DNA of 64,000 bases from Candidatus Gastranaerophilales bacterium (GTDB taxonomy: Bacteria > Cyanobacteriota > Vampirovibrionia > Gastranaerophilales > Gastranaerophilaceae). The stretch's first letter is position 1; each line of letters starts with the position of its first letter. Under the pieces are notes generated by a model. That model was not told where the DNA came from. It worked only from the letters and a program-made list of their open reading frames with translations, and did no database searches. A program made the translations under genes and the position numbers. The stretch lies in the NCBI GenBank assembly GCA_944325555.1, contig CALVAN010000001.1:1-64000 (forward strand). Reading direction: 5' to 3'. Shown here in pieces: positions 1-9,698 of the stretch.

Positions 1-295
1 ACTGTCTTGGATTTGCTTATCGCTCGGTACTGTCGTTCGCTGCGCTTTGCTTTTGCTCACTTCGTACCTCGCTTTCCGGATTTCATCCGTCCGCAAATCC
101 GCTCCACTGCGTTACGGTCTGTCAAAATTCACTCTAAAAACTAACAGTGTTTAGTCGTATTTCGGCGGCATAGCCGCTTTCACTGCTTACACAGTTTTAA
201 TAAATAAATTAATTAATTTATTTATTTATTATTTCGTATGTTAAGAAAAAATTATTTCTGTCACCGAATTACGTAACATATACAAGGATGACATC
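1..295. repeat. intergenic repeat region of short hairpin modules
   Basis: This gene-free stretch holds short inverted repeats. One is GGATTT/AAATCC at about 82-104 and another is a small GGCGGC-type hairpin near 165-178. Two blocks recur elsewhere in the window. AACAGTGTTTAGTCGTA at 143-159 is matched by AACAGTTTTTAGTCGTA at 54662-54678, and GTCACCGAATTACGTAAC at 260-277 recurs near 39820 and 54796. It is best read as one edge of a dispersed, decayed intergenic repeat. I see no credible coding frame. Confidence 0.5.
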
Positions 296-300
296 TTTTT

Positions 301-320
301 GTTGGGTTGAAAGCTCGAAC
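301..320. repeat. short hairpin repeat (GTTGGGCTGAAAGCCCAAC family), degenerate copy
   Basis: This is a degenerate copy of a hairpin repeat that also occurs near 20465, 62801 and 63167. The conserved part is G-T-[TC]-GGG-[CT]-TGAAAG in the first arm, then a complementary C-rich arm. Here the arms are GTTGGG and CTCGAAC and no longer match fully. Confidence 0.4.
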
Positions 321-328
321 TACAATCT

Positions 329-547
329 TTATAATCCGAACATGTCTTTTTTAATGTTCGAGAGTCTGTATTTTTGTTTTTGTATTAAATCTTCGATGGT
401 GCAAACAAGATAAACCGTATCGAGTCTGTTGATATTGTTATCATATTCAAGCGTTGCTTTCAGTATTTTTGTAAGACTTGCTATTTTCCAGATTTCGTAG
501 ACAGAATTTGAGAAATTGCGTTTTAGTTTTTTATTTCTTTTTATCAT
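329..547 (-). CDS. hypothetical small basic protein (72 aa)
   Basis: I do not recognise this protein. It is 72 residues, lysine-rich and probably helical, with no signal peptide, membrane segment or cysteine motif. It is transcribed away from the HTH gene at 711, and the 160 bp between them contains AT-rich promoter-like sequence. The ribosome-binding site is weak (AGAGCTGACG just before the ATG). It could be a real lineage-specific small protein or a chance frame. Confidence 0.4.
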   Translation of the reverse strand: MIKRNKKLKRNFSNSVYEIWKIASLTKILKATLEYDNNINRLDTVYLVCTIEDLIQKQKYRLSNIKKDMFGL

Positions 548-710
548 CGTCAGCTCTTTGTTAAGATTTATTTTTGTTTATCGGACTAAATGTCCTATAT
601 TGGATTTATTTTCATAAATTGTATATCCATTGTGATTATATGTCAATTAAGTGCCAAAAATGTACAATAAAGGACAATATTTCATTAAAATATAATTTAA
701 AGGGGATACC

Positions 711-923
711 ATGTCGGTTAAAAACAGAATAAAATCAATACTGGCTTTGGAAGGGATAAAAATTAACGAACTGTCGGTTTTGTTAAAAGAAAAATACAAC
801 AAAGATATTTTGCCTAACACTCTTTCCAAACAGTTAAACAGAGAGATTATAAGATTCAAAGATGTAGAAGAAATTCTTGAAGCAATAGGCTATGAGATAG
901 TTTTTCAAAAGAAAAAATACTAA
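711..923 (+). CDS. small helix-turn-helix (XRE/Cro-like) protein
   Basis: This 70-residue protein is likely a DNA-binding regulator. It has an N-terminal helix followed by INELSVLLKEKY and NTLSKQLNRE, which fit the two helices of an XRE-type helix-turn-helix. The C-terminal part (VEEILEAIGYEIVF) matches the end of the small Cro/C1-like fold. An AAGGGG ribosome-binding site and a TATAAT box lie just upstream. The upstream region has facing TGTCCT (about 589) and AGGACA (about 671) half-sites, which could be an operator for autoregulation. That last point is inference. Confidence 0.7.
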   Translation: MSVKNRIKSILALEGIKINELSVLLKEKYNKDILPNTLSKQLNREIIRFKDVEEILEAIGYEIVFQKKKY

Positions 924-1028
924 TTTTGTTGTGTACTATATAAATTATTGTAACCTTTTTGACTCGTTGATTTCTTTATAAGACAATGTATTTATATATG
1001 TCTAGACTTGGGATTACAGAGTAACTTA

Positions 1029-4000
1029 ATGTATATAAAAGAAGTAGAAATAGATAACTTCAAATCTTTTGCAAACAAAATAACCATACCGTTTTTAAAA
1101 GGTTTTACAACTATCTCGGGACCGAACGGCTCGGGGAAAAGTAACATTATTGACAGTATTTTGTTTGCATTAGGTCTGTCTACCTCAAGAACATTAAGAG
1201 CGGAAAAAATCTCCCAGCTTATCTCTACCCACAACAGAAGAAACGAAGCCGTCGTTAAAGTGACTTTTGCTCCCGAGGATGCAGAAGAAAAAGAGTTTTC
1301 TGTCGCACGTAAAATCAAAAAATCTTCGCAAGGGTATAACTCTATTTATTATTTGAATGACAAAATAGTTACTCTTACTGATATTCATACAATTCTTGAA
1401 AAATATAACATTACCCCCAACAGCTACAACGTCATAATGCAAAACGACGTTATGTCCATAACAAACTGCTCCGATACGGACAGAAGAAAAATTATAGACG
1501 AGATAGCCGGCGTTGCGGACTTTGACCGCCGTATAGAACAGGCTCAGGGCGAACTCGGCACGGTGGAAGCACGTGTTCAAAACTCACTGCTTATTCTGAG
1601 CGAGGTTGAAACATCTCTTGAAAGGTTGAAAGCTGAAAGAGAAATTGCCTTAAAATATCAAAAACTAAGGGATGAAAAAACACAGCTTGAAAGCCAGATT
1701 TCAACGGTAAAATATTTTGAGATTAAAAAAGGTCTGGAACGTGCTCACGAAAGCATATTGGACGCTAACAAGAAGAAAAAAGAAGAAGAAGTTAAGGTCA
1801 AAAAACTTGACGCCGAGCTTTTAACCGTTAAAACAAAACTCGATGAACTTTCCGACCTCGTTAAAGAAAAAGGCGAAGCCGAACAAATCGAGGTTAAAAA
1901 ACAGGTTGAAGAAATCAAAGGTCAGGTGGACAGAAAAGAATCCGCTATTGTCTACGCAGATAAAGGGATTCAGGATAATTTAAAAACCATTGAAAACGCA
2001 AAAAACGGCATAGAAGACCTTAAAAAGAAAAAAGAGCAAACACAGTTAAATATCGAAAATAAAAACCTCGAAATTCAAAACCTTGAAAAAGAAAAAGAAG
2101 AGAAAAAAGCTGACCTGCTAAAAACTCTGCAGGAGGTTTCCGGCTTAAACGAAACTGCCGACAAATTTCTTGCCAAAAGAAACGAACTCAGAAAACAGCT
2201 TGAACAAATCAAAGATGAAGAAACAAAAATTATTCAACAGCAGGCTCCGCTTGAAGCTGAACTCAATAACCTTGTTAGAAGCGTTGAAGAGGCAAAAAAT
2301 AAAATAGCTGAATACGAGGAGTTTAAACAAAATTTTGCGGGCAACAAAGACCGTGTTGAGGTTCAGGTTGAAGAACTCGGCAAAGAGCTGCAGGATTTTA
2401 AAACCATTCAGGAAAACACCCTGTATGAATTGGATAAAACCAAAAACGAATTGAATGACGTTCAATATAATGTTCAAACGGCGTATCGAAAAATTTCCCA
2501 GATGGAAGCACAAAAGCAGGCATTTGATGAGGCAAACTTCGGACGTGCGGTTGATACGGTTTTGAATGCAAAAATCAAAGGCGTTCATGCCACACTTGCA
2601 CAGCTCGGGCAGGTTGATAAGGAATATTCAACGGCTCTTGAGGTTGCCATGGGCGGAAGAATGGCTAACGTTGTTGTTGACGATGACGAAACAGCAAGAG
2701 TTGCCATTGAAGTTTTGAAAAGTGCAAATGCAGGGCGTGCAACGTTTTTGCCCTTGAACAAAATTAACAAGGCTCCCCGCTCTTTAAGACTGCCTAAAGA
2801 CAAAGGGGTTATTGATTTTGCAATAAATCTGATTGATTTTAATGACGAATATATTAACGTATTTTTCCATGCATTAGGCGAAACACTTGTTGTTGAGGAT
2901 TACAATTCTGCCCGCAAACTCATCGGACAGTACAGAATGGTTACTTTAACGGGTGAACTTTTTGAAAAATCAGGTTCGATTTCCGGCGGTTCGCAAAAAC
3001 GTTCGAGCTTAAAATTCAGCCAGACCCAGGATGATGAGCTTGTTAAATTCAAAGAGAGATTAAAAGCTTTTGAAAAAACTTATGCTGAACTCGAGCGCAA
3101 GAAAACTGATTTGGAATTAAAACTCGATAAGGTCAGAGGTTCTTACTCAAACACCATGACAGAATACAATAAGGCTAAAATGGAGCTGCAAAACCTTATT
3201 GCAAATTCCGAAAGCAACGAAAACAATATTAAAGAAAGACAGGAGTTTCTTGTTCAGGCTGAACCCAAGATAAAAAATATCGAAAAACAGCTTGACGACA
3301 TGGAACAAAAATTGATGTCCTACAATGAGCAGGCTCTTAAACTCGATGAAGAAATTAAAGAAATCGAAGAAAAAATGAGTCCGCAGGAGCTGCAAAACCT
3401 CAAAAAATTAACCGAGGAAAAAGAACAGCAGATTAAAAACATCGAAAACGCCATTGCACGTGCACATAACGAAATAGACGGCTTTAACAGAACGATTGTA
3501 TTCCACGATGATGTTATAGATACAAAAACAAAAGAAATTGCAAAACTCGGCGCTGACAACGAAGTCTACGAACAGGATAAAGTTAAGTTTAAAGAAGAGA
3601 TTGTTGAACTTAAAAAACAGATTGATGTTCTTGAGGTTAAAATTAAAGAACTCGGCGAAAAACTTATTGAAATTCAAACCGAGCGTGATGCCGTTAATAC
3701 ACAGTTCCTTGAACTTGAAAAAGAAAAGAACGTTATTGTTTTAAATATAGAAAAAATCGAAGAACAAATCGAAGCCTTTAAAGCACGCAGACGTGAACTT
3801 GAACCGCAGCTTGAAAACATTAAAGAGGAACTTAAAGAAAACGGCATAGAAATTTCTAAATTGCAGGAGATAGAAATTTCTGTTGAAGAAATTACCGGAA
3901 AAATCCAGAGATTGCAAAAACGCATGGATGAACTGGGCGATGTTAACATGCGTGCCATAAAATCTTATGACGAGGTTTCCGAGCGCCAGAACGAATTAAA

Positions 4001-4526
4001 AACAAAAATCGAAACTCTGTCTAACGAAAAAAATCAGATTATGGACAGAATGCAGGGCTATGAAAACCTTAAAAAAGATACGTTTATGAACACATACAAC
4101 CACATAAACGACAACTTTAAAGATATTTTCCACAAACTCTCCGAGGGCGAGGGCACACTTTACCTTGATAACCCCGATCAGCCTTTTCAGGGCGGTATGT
4201 CTATCGAGGCGCAGCCCCGTGACAAAGAAAAAACAAGACTCAACCTTATGTCAGGCGGTGAAAAATCACTCACGGCACTGGCGTTTGTATTTGCCATTCA
4301 AAAATATCTGCCTGCACCTTTTTATGCGTTTGATGAGGTTGACGCTAACCTTGACGGTATTAACGTAGAAAAACTTGCGGATATGGTAAGAACTCAGGCG
4401 GAAAATACGCAATTTGTAGTAGTTAGTCACCGCAAACCTATGATAGAATCAGCTAATAGGACAATCGGTGTTACTCAAAAAGAAAAAGGAAAAACACGTG
4501 TAACGGGCGTGAAACTAAGGGATTAG
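1029..4526 (+). CDS. smc: chromosome segregation ATPase SMC
   Basis: SMC is the ATPase of the bacterial condensin complex that organises and segregates the chromosome with ScpA and ScpB. The protein is about 1165 residues, the usual size. It opens with MYIKEVEIDNFKSFA and a Walker A GPNGSGKSN near residue 33. Two long coiled-coil arms follow, split by a hinge with the GRMANVVVDDDETA stretch near the middle. The C-terminal head has the signature LNLMSGGEKSL and the Walker B AFDEVDANLD. An upstream in-frame TTG at 1008 is possible, but the ATG at 1029 gives the family's standard N-terminus. scpA follows 8 bp downstream, so the two form an operon. Confidence 0.97.
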   Translation: MYIKEVEIDNFKSFANKITIPFLKGFTTISGPNGSGKSNIIDSILFALGLSTSRTLRAEKISQLISTHNRRNEAVVKVTFAPEDAEEKEFSVARKIKKSSQGYNSIYYLNDKIVTLTDIHTILEKYNITPNSYNVIMQNDVMSITNCSDTDRRKIIDEIAGVADFDRRIEQAQGELGTVEARVQNSLLILSEVETSLERLKAEREIALKYQKLRDEKTQLESQISTVKYFEIKKGLERAHESILDANKKKKEEEVKVKKLDAELLTVKTKLDELSDLVKEKGEAEQIEVKKQVEEIKGQVDRKESAIVYADKGIQDNLKTIENAKNGIEDLKKKKEQTQLNIENKNLEIQNLEKEKEEKKADLLKTLQEVSGLNETADKFLAKRNELRKQLEQIKDEETKIIQQQAPLEAELNNLVRSVEEAKNKIAEYEEFKQNFAGNKDRVEVQVEELGKELQDFKTIQENTLYELDKTKNELNDVQYNVQTAYRKISQMEAQKQAFDEANFGRAVDTVLNAKIKGVHATLAQLGQVDKEYSTALEVAMGGRMANVVVDDDETARVAIEVLKSANAGRATFLPLNKINKAPRSLRLPKDKGVIDFAINLIDFNDEYINVFFHALGETLVVEDYNSARKLIGQYRMVTLTGELFEKSGSISGGSQKRSSLKFSQTQDDELVKFKERLKAFEKTYAELERKKTDLELKLDKVRGSYSNTMTEYNKAKMELQNLIANSESNENNIKERQEFLVQAEPKIKNIEKQLDDMEQKLMSYNEQALKLDEEIKEIEEKMSPQELQNLKKLTEEKEQQIKNIENAIARAHNEIDGFNRTIVFHDDVIDTKTKEIAKLGADNEVYEQDKVKFKEEIVELKKQIDVLEVKIKELGEKLIEIQTERDAVNTQFLELEKEKNVIVLNIEKIEEQIEAFKARRRELEPQLENIKEELKENGIEISKLQEIEISVEEITGKIQRLQKRMDELGDVNMRAIKSYDEVSERQNELKTKIETLSNEKNQIMDRMQGYENLKKDTFMNTYNHINDNFKDIFHKLSEGEGTLYLDNPDQPFQGGMSIEAQPRDKEKTRLNLMSGGEKSLTALAFVFAIQKYLPAPFYAFDEVDANLDGINVEKLADMVRTQAENTQFVVVSHRKPMIESANRTIGVTQKEKGKTRVTGVKLRD

Positions 4527-4534
4527 GATAAAAA

Positions 4535-5419
4535 ATGGAAACAGCCGAATCGAATTTACATCATGATTTTTATGTTCCGGAGTCGGCTTCGCACAGCGAA
4601 GATACTCAGGACATGTCCATGATTTCCGTTAACGAAATCCAAAAAGATATTACGGATCAGGTTGACGGGATAGAGATTCTTGTCGGCATGGCAAAATCCG
4701 GAAAAATTGACCCGTGGAACGTTGATATTGTCGATGTTACGGACAAATACCTTGCCCACCTTTTTCAGATGAAGGCGCAAAATCTCAGATTAACGGGTCG
4801 AACACTATTGTTTGCCGCAATTCTTTTGAGGTTAAAATCAAACGTTCTGGAAGGTATTGATGTAAACCAGATAGAAGGTATCGAAGAAGAACATCCCGAG
4901 GATTTTGAATTTAACGATGATCCGTGGGATGACGAAGAAATTAACACAAACAACGTTATCTCTCTTGACGAGGTGTTGCAGCGCAGAACCAGTATCAGGC
5001 TCAACAGAAGCCGTATGGTTAATTTAAAAGACCTGATTAAACAGCTGCAATTTTATGAAGAACTGGACAGAAAACAGTCTTTAAAAAATGCACATGAACG
5101 TGCAAAAAGACGTGTGCGCTCTTATGCAAGACTCACTCCCGATGATATTGTGAACCTTGCGCACGATGAGTATATTGAAAAAAGTGTTGAAGTTTTGCAC
5201 GAAAACTTAAAAAGAATTTTTGAAACACAGGAAAAAGTTGAACTCACGACATTAACTCTGCTGGGTCTGGATAAAATTTCGGCTTACATTGCTTTGTTGT
5301 TTTTGACTGCAGAGCCTGATTCCGATGTTGATTTGTATCAGGAGGAATTTTACGGCGAGTTGTATGCCGTTCCGTACAAAAAGCCTGAAGAACAGCCCGA
5401 CACCGCACAGAGTGCGTGA
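4535..5419 (+). CDS. scpA: segregation and condensation protein A (kleisin)
   Basis: ScpA is the kleisin that bridges the SMC heads. The protein has 294 residues. After a roughly 35-residue acidic lead it shows the ScpA N-terminal pattern (VDGIEILVGMAKSGKIDPWN, then IVDVTDKYLAHL). A C-terminal winged-helix region follows (TLLGLDKISAYIALLFL), which would contact the other SMC head. It starts 8 bp after the smc stop, so translation is probably coupled. scpB is not adjacent but lies at 12853 on the other strand. Confidence 0.93.
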   Translation: METAESNLHHDFYVPESASHSEDTQDMSMISVNEIQKDITDQVDGIEILVGMAKSGKIDPWNVDIVDVTDKYLAHLFQMKAQNLRLTGRTLLFAAILLRLKSNVLEGIDVNQIEGIEEEHPEDFEFNDDPWDDEEINTNNVISLDEVLQRRTSIRLNRSRMVNLKDLIKQLQFYEELDRKQSLKNAHERAKRRVRSYARLTPDDIVNLAHDEYIEKSVEVLHENLKRIFETQEKVELTTLTLLGLDKISAYIALLFLTAEPDSDVDLYQEEFYGELYAVPYKKPEEQPDTAQSA

Positions 5420-5535
5420 TAGATTTTGAAATTATTTTGCTTCAGAATTACGGCACGGTTTTTGCCTTCGGTGGTGATTGTTAGCTAGATTTTAGCCGGC
5501 TATATTTTCTGTCCCAACGGTAATAAACGAAATAT
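5420..5535. other. short intergenic between scpA and a convergent gene
   Basis: There is no gene and no clear terminator hairpin with a T-run. A short imperfect palindrome (TTAGCTAGATTTTAGCCGGCTA) lies near 5481-5502. Nothing else was seen. Confidence 0.3.
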
Positions 5536-5826
5536 CTACAACTCCGCAGGGTTAATCAAATACGGGTCATCCACGGGTGAAATTATATCCGAGCAAAAGC
5601 GGTTTCTGCTGTAATTGCACCTGTAAATTTTGTTAAGATAATTTCCCCTTACTCCCATGGCATTCAGCCCGACAGGTGCCTGCGGAATATAAAAATATTC
5701 TTTTAGTTTTTCATACCATTTTGTCAGATATTTTTCATATACAACGGTGGCGGCCATACCTATAAAAGCAAGCAGCAAGAGCATGATATCTTTTAATTTT
5801 ATCAATATTTCTTTCAGATATTTCAC
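5536..5826 (-). CDS. hypothetical single-pass membrane protein (96 aa)
   Basis: I do not recognise the family. A hydrophobic segment (MLLLLAFIGMAATVVY, about residues 15-30) looks like one membrane helix. A basic or aromatic stretch and a soluble C-terminal tail with two cysteines follow. I chose the GTG start at 5824-5826 because GGAG lies 6-7 nt upstream of it. An upstream TTG at 5853 would add nine residues without a ribosome-binding site. Confidence 0.5.
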   Translation of the reverse strand: MKYLKEILIKLKDIMLLLLAFIGMAATVVYEKYLTKWYEKLKEYFYIPQAPVGLNAMGVRGNYLNKIYRCNYSRNRFCSDIISPVDDPYLINPAEL

Positions 5827-5925
5827 GTGCACTCCACAGAATGTTGTTTTCAATGTATAATCTTATTAATGAAATTTTGAGAATAGTCAATTAATTAAGC
5901 AGAAGCTATGAAAGGATAAAACATT

Positions 5926-6129
5926 ATGGCAGGAAAAGTTACAAAAGACATGGGTCTTATAGAGATAGTTCAAAATCACCCTGAAGCATTAGAAGTATTT
6001 GCAAAATACGGTCTGGGTTGTATAGGTTGTGCTGCAGCAAGATTTGAAAATCTTGAAGCAGGCGCAAAAGTACACGGCGTAGATCCCGATGTTATGGTTG
6101 CAGAAATTAATGCATTAATTGGTGAATAA
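5926..6129 (+). CDS. DUF1858 redox-disulfide domain protein
   Basis: This is a 67-residue stand-alone DUF1858 domain, the small domain often linked to hybrid-cluster or disulfide redox proteins. The family pattern is visible: KDMGLIEIVQNHPEALEVF, then KYGLGCIGC, which supplies the CxxC pair, then a C-terminal helix ending in EINALIG. It is cytoplasmic and probably binds a metal or undergoes thiol redox; the partner is unknown. An AAAGGA ribosome-binding site precedes the ATG. Repeat A1 starts 9 bp after its stop codon. Confidence 0.85.
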   Translation: MAGKVTKDMGLIEIVQNHPEALEVFAKYGLGCIGCAAARFENLEAGAKVHGVDPDVMVAEINALIGE

Positions 6130-6137
6130 ATTTTTTT

Positions 6138-6348
6138 CATATAGTCAACTGACCCCGACAACTCATTGAACGGGTGCAATAAACAAGTACAATATTGGAT
6201 ATACAACAAGGGCACCCGCAACAAGTGCAAGGGGTCACTTCCGTAAAATCTTGGATTTTGCGCCTCTCGCTACCTCTCACAAACAATTCACCGGATTGTT
6301 TGCTCGGCAGAGTGTGTACCACTCCTACAAGCGAGGTCCCACTCAGAC
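6138..6348 (+). repeat. structured dispersed element, family A copy A1
   Basis: This is one of four copies (others at 13491, 17995 and 54890) that share both ends. The fixed end reads CATATAGTCAACTGACCCC and the other ends in GGTCCCACTCAGAC. Visible pairings are P1 GACCCC (6151-6156) with GGGGTC (6231-6236) and P2 CGGGTGC (6171-6177) with GCACCCG (6212-6218) around a conserved AATAAACAAGTAC loop. A plug-in hairpin follows in which CTACCTCTC and CGGCAGAGT flank CAAACAAT/ATTGTTTG, and a P4 pair CTCGCT/AGCGAG closes the far end. The copy begins 9 bp after the DUF1858 stop, in the same orientation. Confidence 0.85.
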
Positions 6349-6365
6349 AACTTTTTAATCAAAAA

Positions 6366-6393
6366 AACTCCCGACATAAAAGCGGGAGTTTTT
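6366..6393. terminator. intrinsic terminator, probably bidirectional
   Basis: The arms ACTCCCG and CGGGAGT form a 7-bp stem with A-tracts before and T-tracts after. It could end the transcript of the DUF1858 gene plus element A1 from the left, and the small gene at 6408 from the right. Confidence 0.8.
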
Positions 6394-6407
6394 TATTTAT
6401 AAAATTT

Positions 6408-6566
6408 TTATTTATTTTTTATTTCAATAGGAACCGTAGCGTATTTAATGCAGCGATAGATAGGGTTGTCTATCGGTTTTTTGTAGTTTTCGGTTTGTTT
6501 TTCTTCAACCAAAAAATCATCTGCGTCACGACCGATTAAAAATTTCATAAAAGTCAAACTATACAT
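6408..6566 (-). CDS. hypothetical small protein (52 aa)
   Basis: I do not recognise it. The chosen ATG at 6564-6566 has AGGTG about 7 nt upstream; a longer frame from 6605 has no such site. The protein is mixed charged and hydrophobic with no signal or membrane segment. It is followed by the shared terminator at 6366, which supports its being transcribed. Confidence 0.4.
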   Translation of the reverse strand: MYSLTFMKFLIGRDADDFLVEEKQTENYKKPIDNPIYRCIKYATVPIEIKNK

Positions 6567-6605
6567 TAAAGAACACCTACGCTTTCCACTTATATATATA
6601 AACAC

Positions 6606-6914
6606 AAGCGGATACCAAATTTTGCATAATTTCTAAAAATGTTTACAAAATTTTAACAAATAATTCACGATTAATACACAAATTGTGAATTTAATCACGA
6701 AAATAGATTTTTATTTTTTTAAAATATTAACTAATGTTACAAATTTAATACTAAAGCATAAAGTTTTTTACGCAACAGCCGATAGAAACAATGTAGAAAT
6801 CAGTATATCAGATTCGCAAAAAAACAGGGTTTTGCGATTACCTATGATGATTATAATCTGCATAAGCATTTTATAAATAGTGTATTAGTTAAGAAGAAAG
6901 TCCAGGAAGAACAA
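6606..6914 (+). other. gene-free leader with AT-rich sequence
   Basis: This stretch lies between two divergent genes. It contains the sigma-28 promoter described separately. A hairpin, TCGCAAAA/TTTTGCGA, lies at about 6813-6838 in what would be the 5' leader of the gene at 6915. A 63-codon frame at 6685 looks like a chance reading of AT-rich DNA. Confidence 0.5.
6759..6785 (+). promoter_or_regulatory. sigma-28 (FliA/SigD)-type promoter
   Basis: TAAAGTTT at 6759-6766, an 11-bp spacer, and GCCGATAG at 6778-6785 match the textbook flagellar sigma-28 promoter (TAAAGTTT-N11-GCCGATAA) at 15 of 16 positions. Transcription would start near 6791 and run into the 96-residue gene at 6915 with a leader of roughly 125 nt. 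A match this good is unlikely by chance even in AT-rich DNA, but no flagellar gene is visible nearby. Confidence 0.75.
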
Positions 6915-7205
6915 ATGATTCTCGAATACTCTGTAAACGAAGCACAGGTTCAGCCGGCATGGCTTAAGACTCTTTATGATTTGGTTGAAGAGTTAAACTG
7001 CAAGTGCAAAACCTACATTGATGAATCTTACAACAGATCCTACAAACAGTTCACAAGAACAAGAACTATTCAGGTCTACGGTTCCGAAACAATGCTGTCC
7101 TGGTTAAAACTGAGAATGGAAAGATATGCTCATTTCATTAATGCTTTTAACGATCAGGCAGAAATCCAGACAAGCATGAAGGAAGAACACGACGAAGACG
7201 AATAA
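6915..7205 (+). CDS. hypothetical protein (96 aa) under a sigma-28-type promoter
   Basis: I do not recognise the family. The protein is soluble and acidic at the C-terminus (KEEHDEDE), with two cysteines close together (NCKCK, residues 28-32) and a basic central stretch (SYKQFTRTRTIQVYG). An AGGAAG ribosome-binding site lies before the ATG. The near-perfect sigma-28 promoter upstream suggests a role connected to motility or to the same late regulon. That link is inference from the promoter only. Confidence 0.65.
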   Translation: MILEYSVNEAQVQPAWLKTLYDLVEELNCKCKTYIDESYNRSYKQFTRTRTIQVYGSETMLSWLKLRMERYAHFINAFNDQAEIQTSMKEEHDEDE

Positions 7206-7234
7206 ACTGCTGCTTGTTTACTCAGCCGCACTTA

Positions 7235-8227
7235 TTATTCACCCTTCAATTTTCTGTTCATAAGTTTGTCTAACAATTCTTTTGGTGTAATGTCCGTGTA
7301 AACTGCCTCGTATATTGCCGAGGAGATGGGCACTTCAATATTCAATTTTTTTGCCAGTTCACAAACAGCTTTTGATGTTTTAACACCTTCCGCTACCGAA
7401 CCAAGTTCTCTTAAGATGTCGTCAATTTTTTTGCCGTGTCCCAGCATTGACCCTACCGTAAAATTACGTGACATAGGGCTTGAACATGTGGCAATCAAAT
7501 CACCCATGCCGGAAAGCCCGTATAATGTTGAAGGTTTTGCACCGAGCGCAACACTGATTCTTGTGATTTCGGCCATACCTCGTGTCAGTAATGCGCCACG
7601 GCAGTTGTCGCCGAGTTTCATTGCATCGGCAAAACCCGAGGCAATTGCTATTACGTTTTTCAAACTTCCGCCAAGTTCAAGACCTATTATGTCATCATTT
7701 GTATAGAGTCTGAATTTTGACGGAACAGTCAATTTTTCCTGTAAAAATTTGGAAATCTCCGGTTTGTTTTCGCAAGCTACGGAAGCCGCAGTCGGGCAGC
7801 CCATTAAAACTTCTTTAGCCAGAGTCGGACCTGAGAGCACGGCTATATTTGCGTTGGGAAGCTCTTCTTTCATGACTTCGCTCATACGCATCAAAGACGG
7901 CAGCTCCAGACCTTTTGATGTGTTAACTATTATTTGGTTGTCTTTTAAATTTAATTTTGCAAGGTTTTTGCAGACTTCTCTTATACCCGAGGTTGCAACT
8001 ACCATAAGAATAATATCGGCATCTTGAACGGCTTTTTCAAGGTTCGAGGTTACTTCTACTTTATCTTGCAGCTGAATTTCAAGCGGTTTTGAGGTATGTT
8101 TTTTTGTACGTAGCTCTTCAGATATATCAACATGCCTGCCCCAGACACATACTTCATCAAAATTATCTGTCAAAAGCCACGCTAAAGTTAATCCCCAGCA
8201 TCCTGCACCTAAAACCGTAAGTTTCAT
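7235..8227 (-). CDS. gpsA: glycerol-3-phosphate dehydrogenase [NAD(P)+]
   Basis: GpsA reduces dihydroxyacetone phosphate to sn-glycerol 3-phosphate for phospholipid synthesis. The length of 330 residues is normal. The N-terminal Rossmann motif is VLGAGCWGLTLAWLL (family GxGxxG, here GAGCWG). Other family marks are VLSGPTLAKEV, GLELGGSLKNVIAIASG with the catalytic lysine, and LSGMGDLIATC. It converges with the gene at 6915. Confidence 0.95.
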   Translation of the reverse strand: MKLTVLGAGCWGLTLAWLLTDNFDEVCVWGRHVDISEELRTKKHTSKPLEIQLQDKVEVTSNLEKAVQDADIILMVVATSGIREVCKNLAKLNLKDNQIIVNTSKGLELPSLMRMSEVMKEELPNANIAVLSGPTLAKEVLMGCPTAASVACENKPEISKFLQEKLTVPSKFRLYTNDDIIGLELGGSLKNVIAIASGFADAMKLGDNCRGALLTRGMAEITRISVALGAKPSTLYGLSGMGDLIATCSSPMSRNFTVGSMLGHGKKIDDILRELGSVAEGVKTSKAVCELAKKLNIEVPISSAIYEAVYTDITPKELLDKLMNRKLKGE

Positions 8228-8361
8228 AATCCGTCCTTTTTAGTCTGTTTATTTATTAATTATAGCGTTATTGTCCGTAAAAACAAGTTTGTGGCTAATA
8301 TTTATATTTTCGGTCTTTGATATAGTCTTATCTTAATTATATTCATGCTAAAATTTTGTAG

Positions 8362-9666
<1,305 letters not shown>

Positions 9667-9698
9667 AAAATTAAAAATATATTTTAAAAATCAGACAG

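Noticed and set aside
1-130. Possible coding end or transposase remnant at the left edge
   Set aside because: No frame is open with a recognisable product; the stretch consists of short hairpins and repeat blocks.
6685-6876. A 63-codon frame upstream of the gene at 6915
   Set aside because: It overlaps the sigma-28 promoter, has no ribosome-binding site and looks like AT-rich chance coding.
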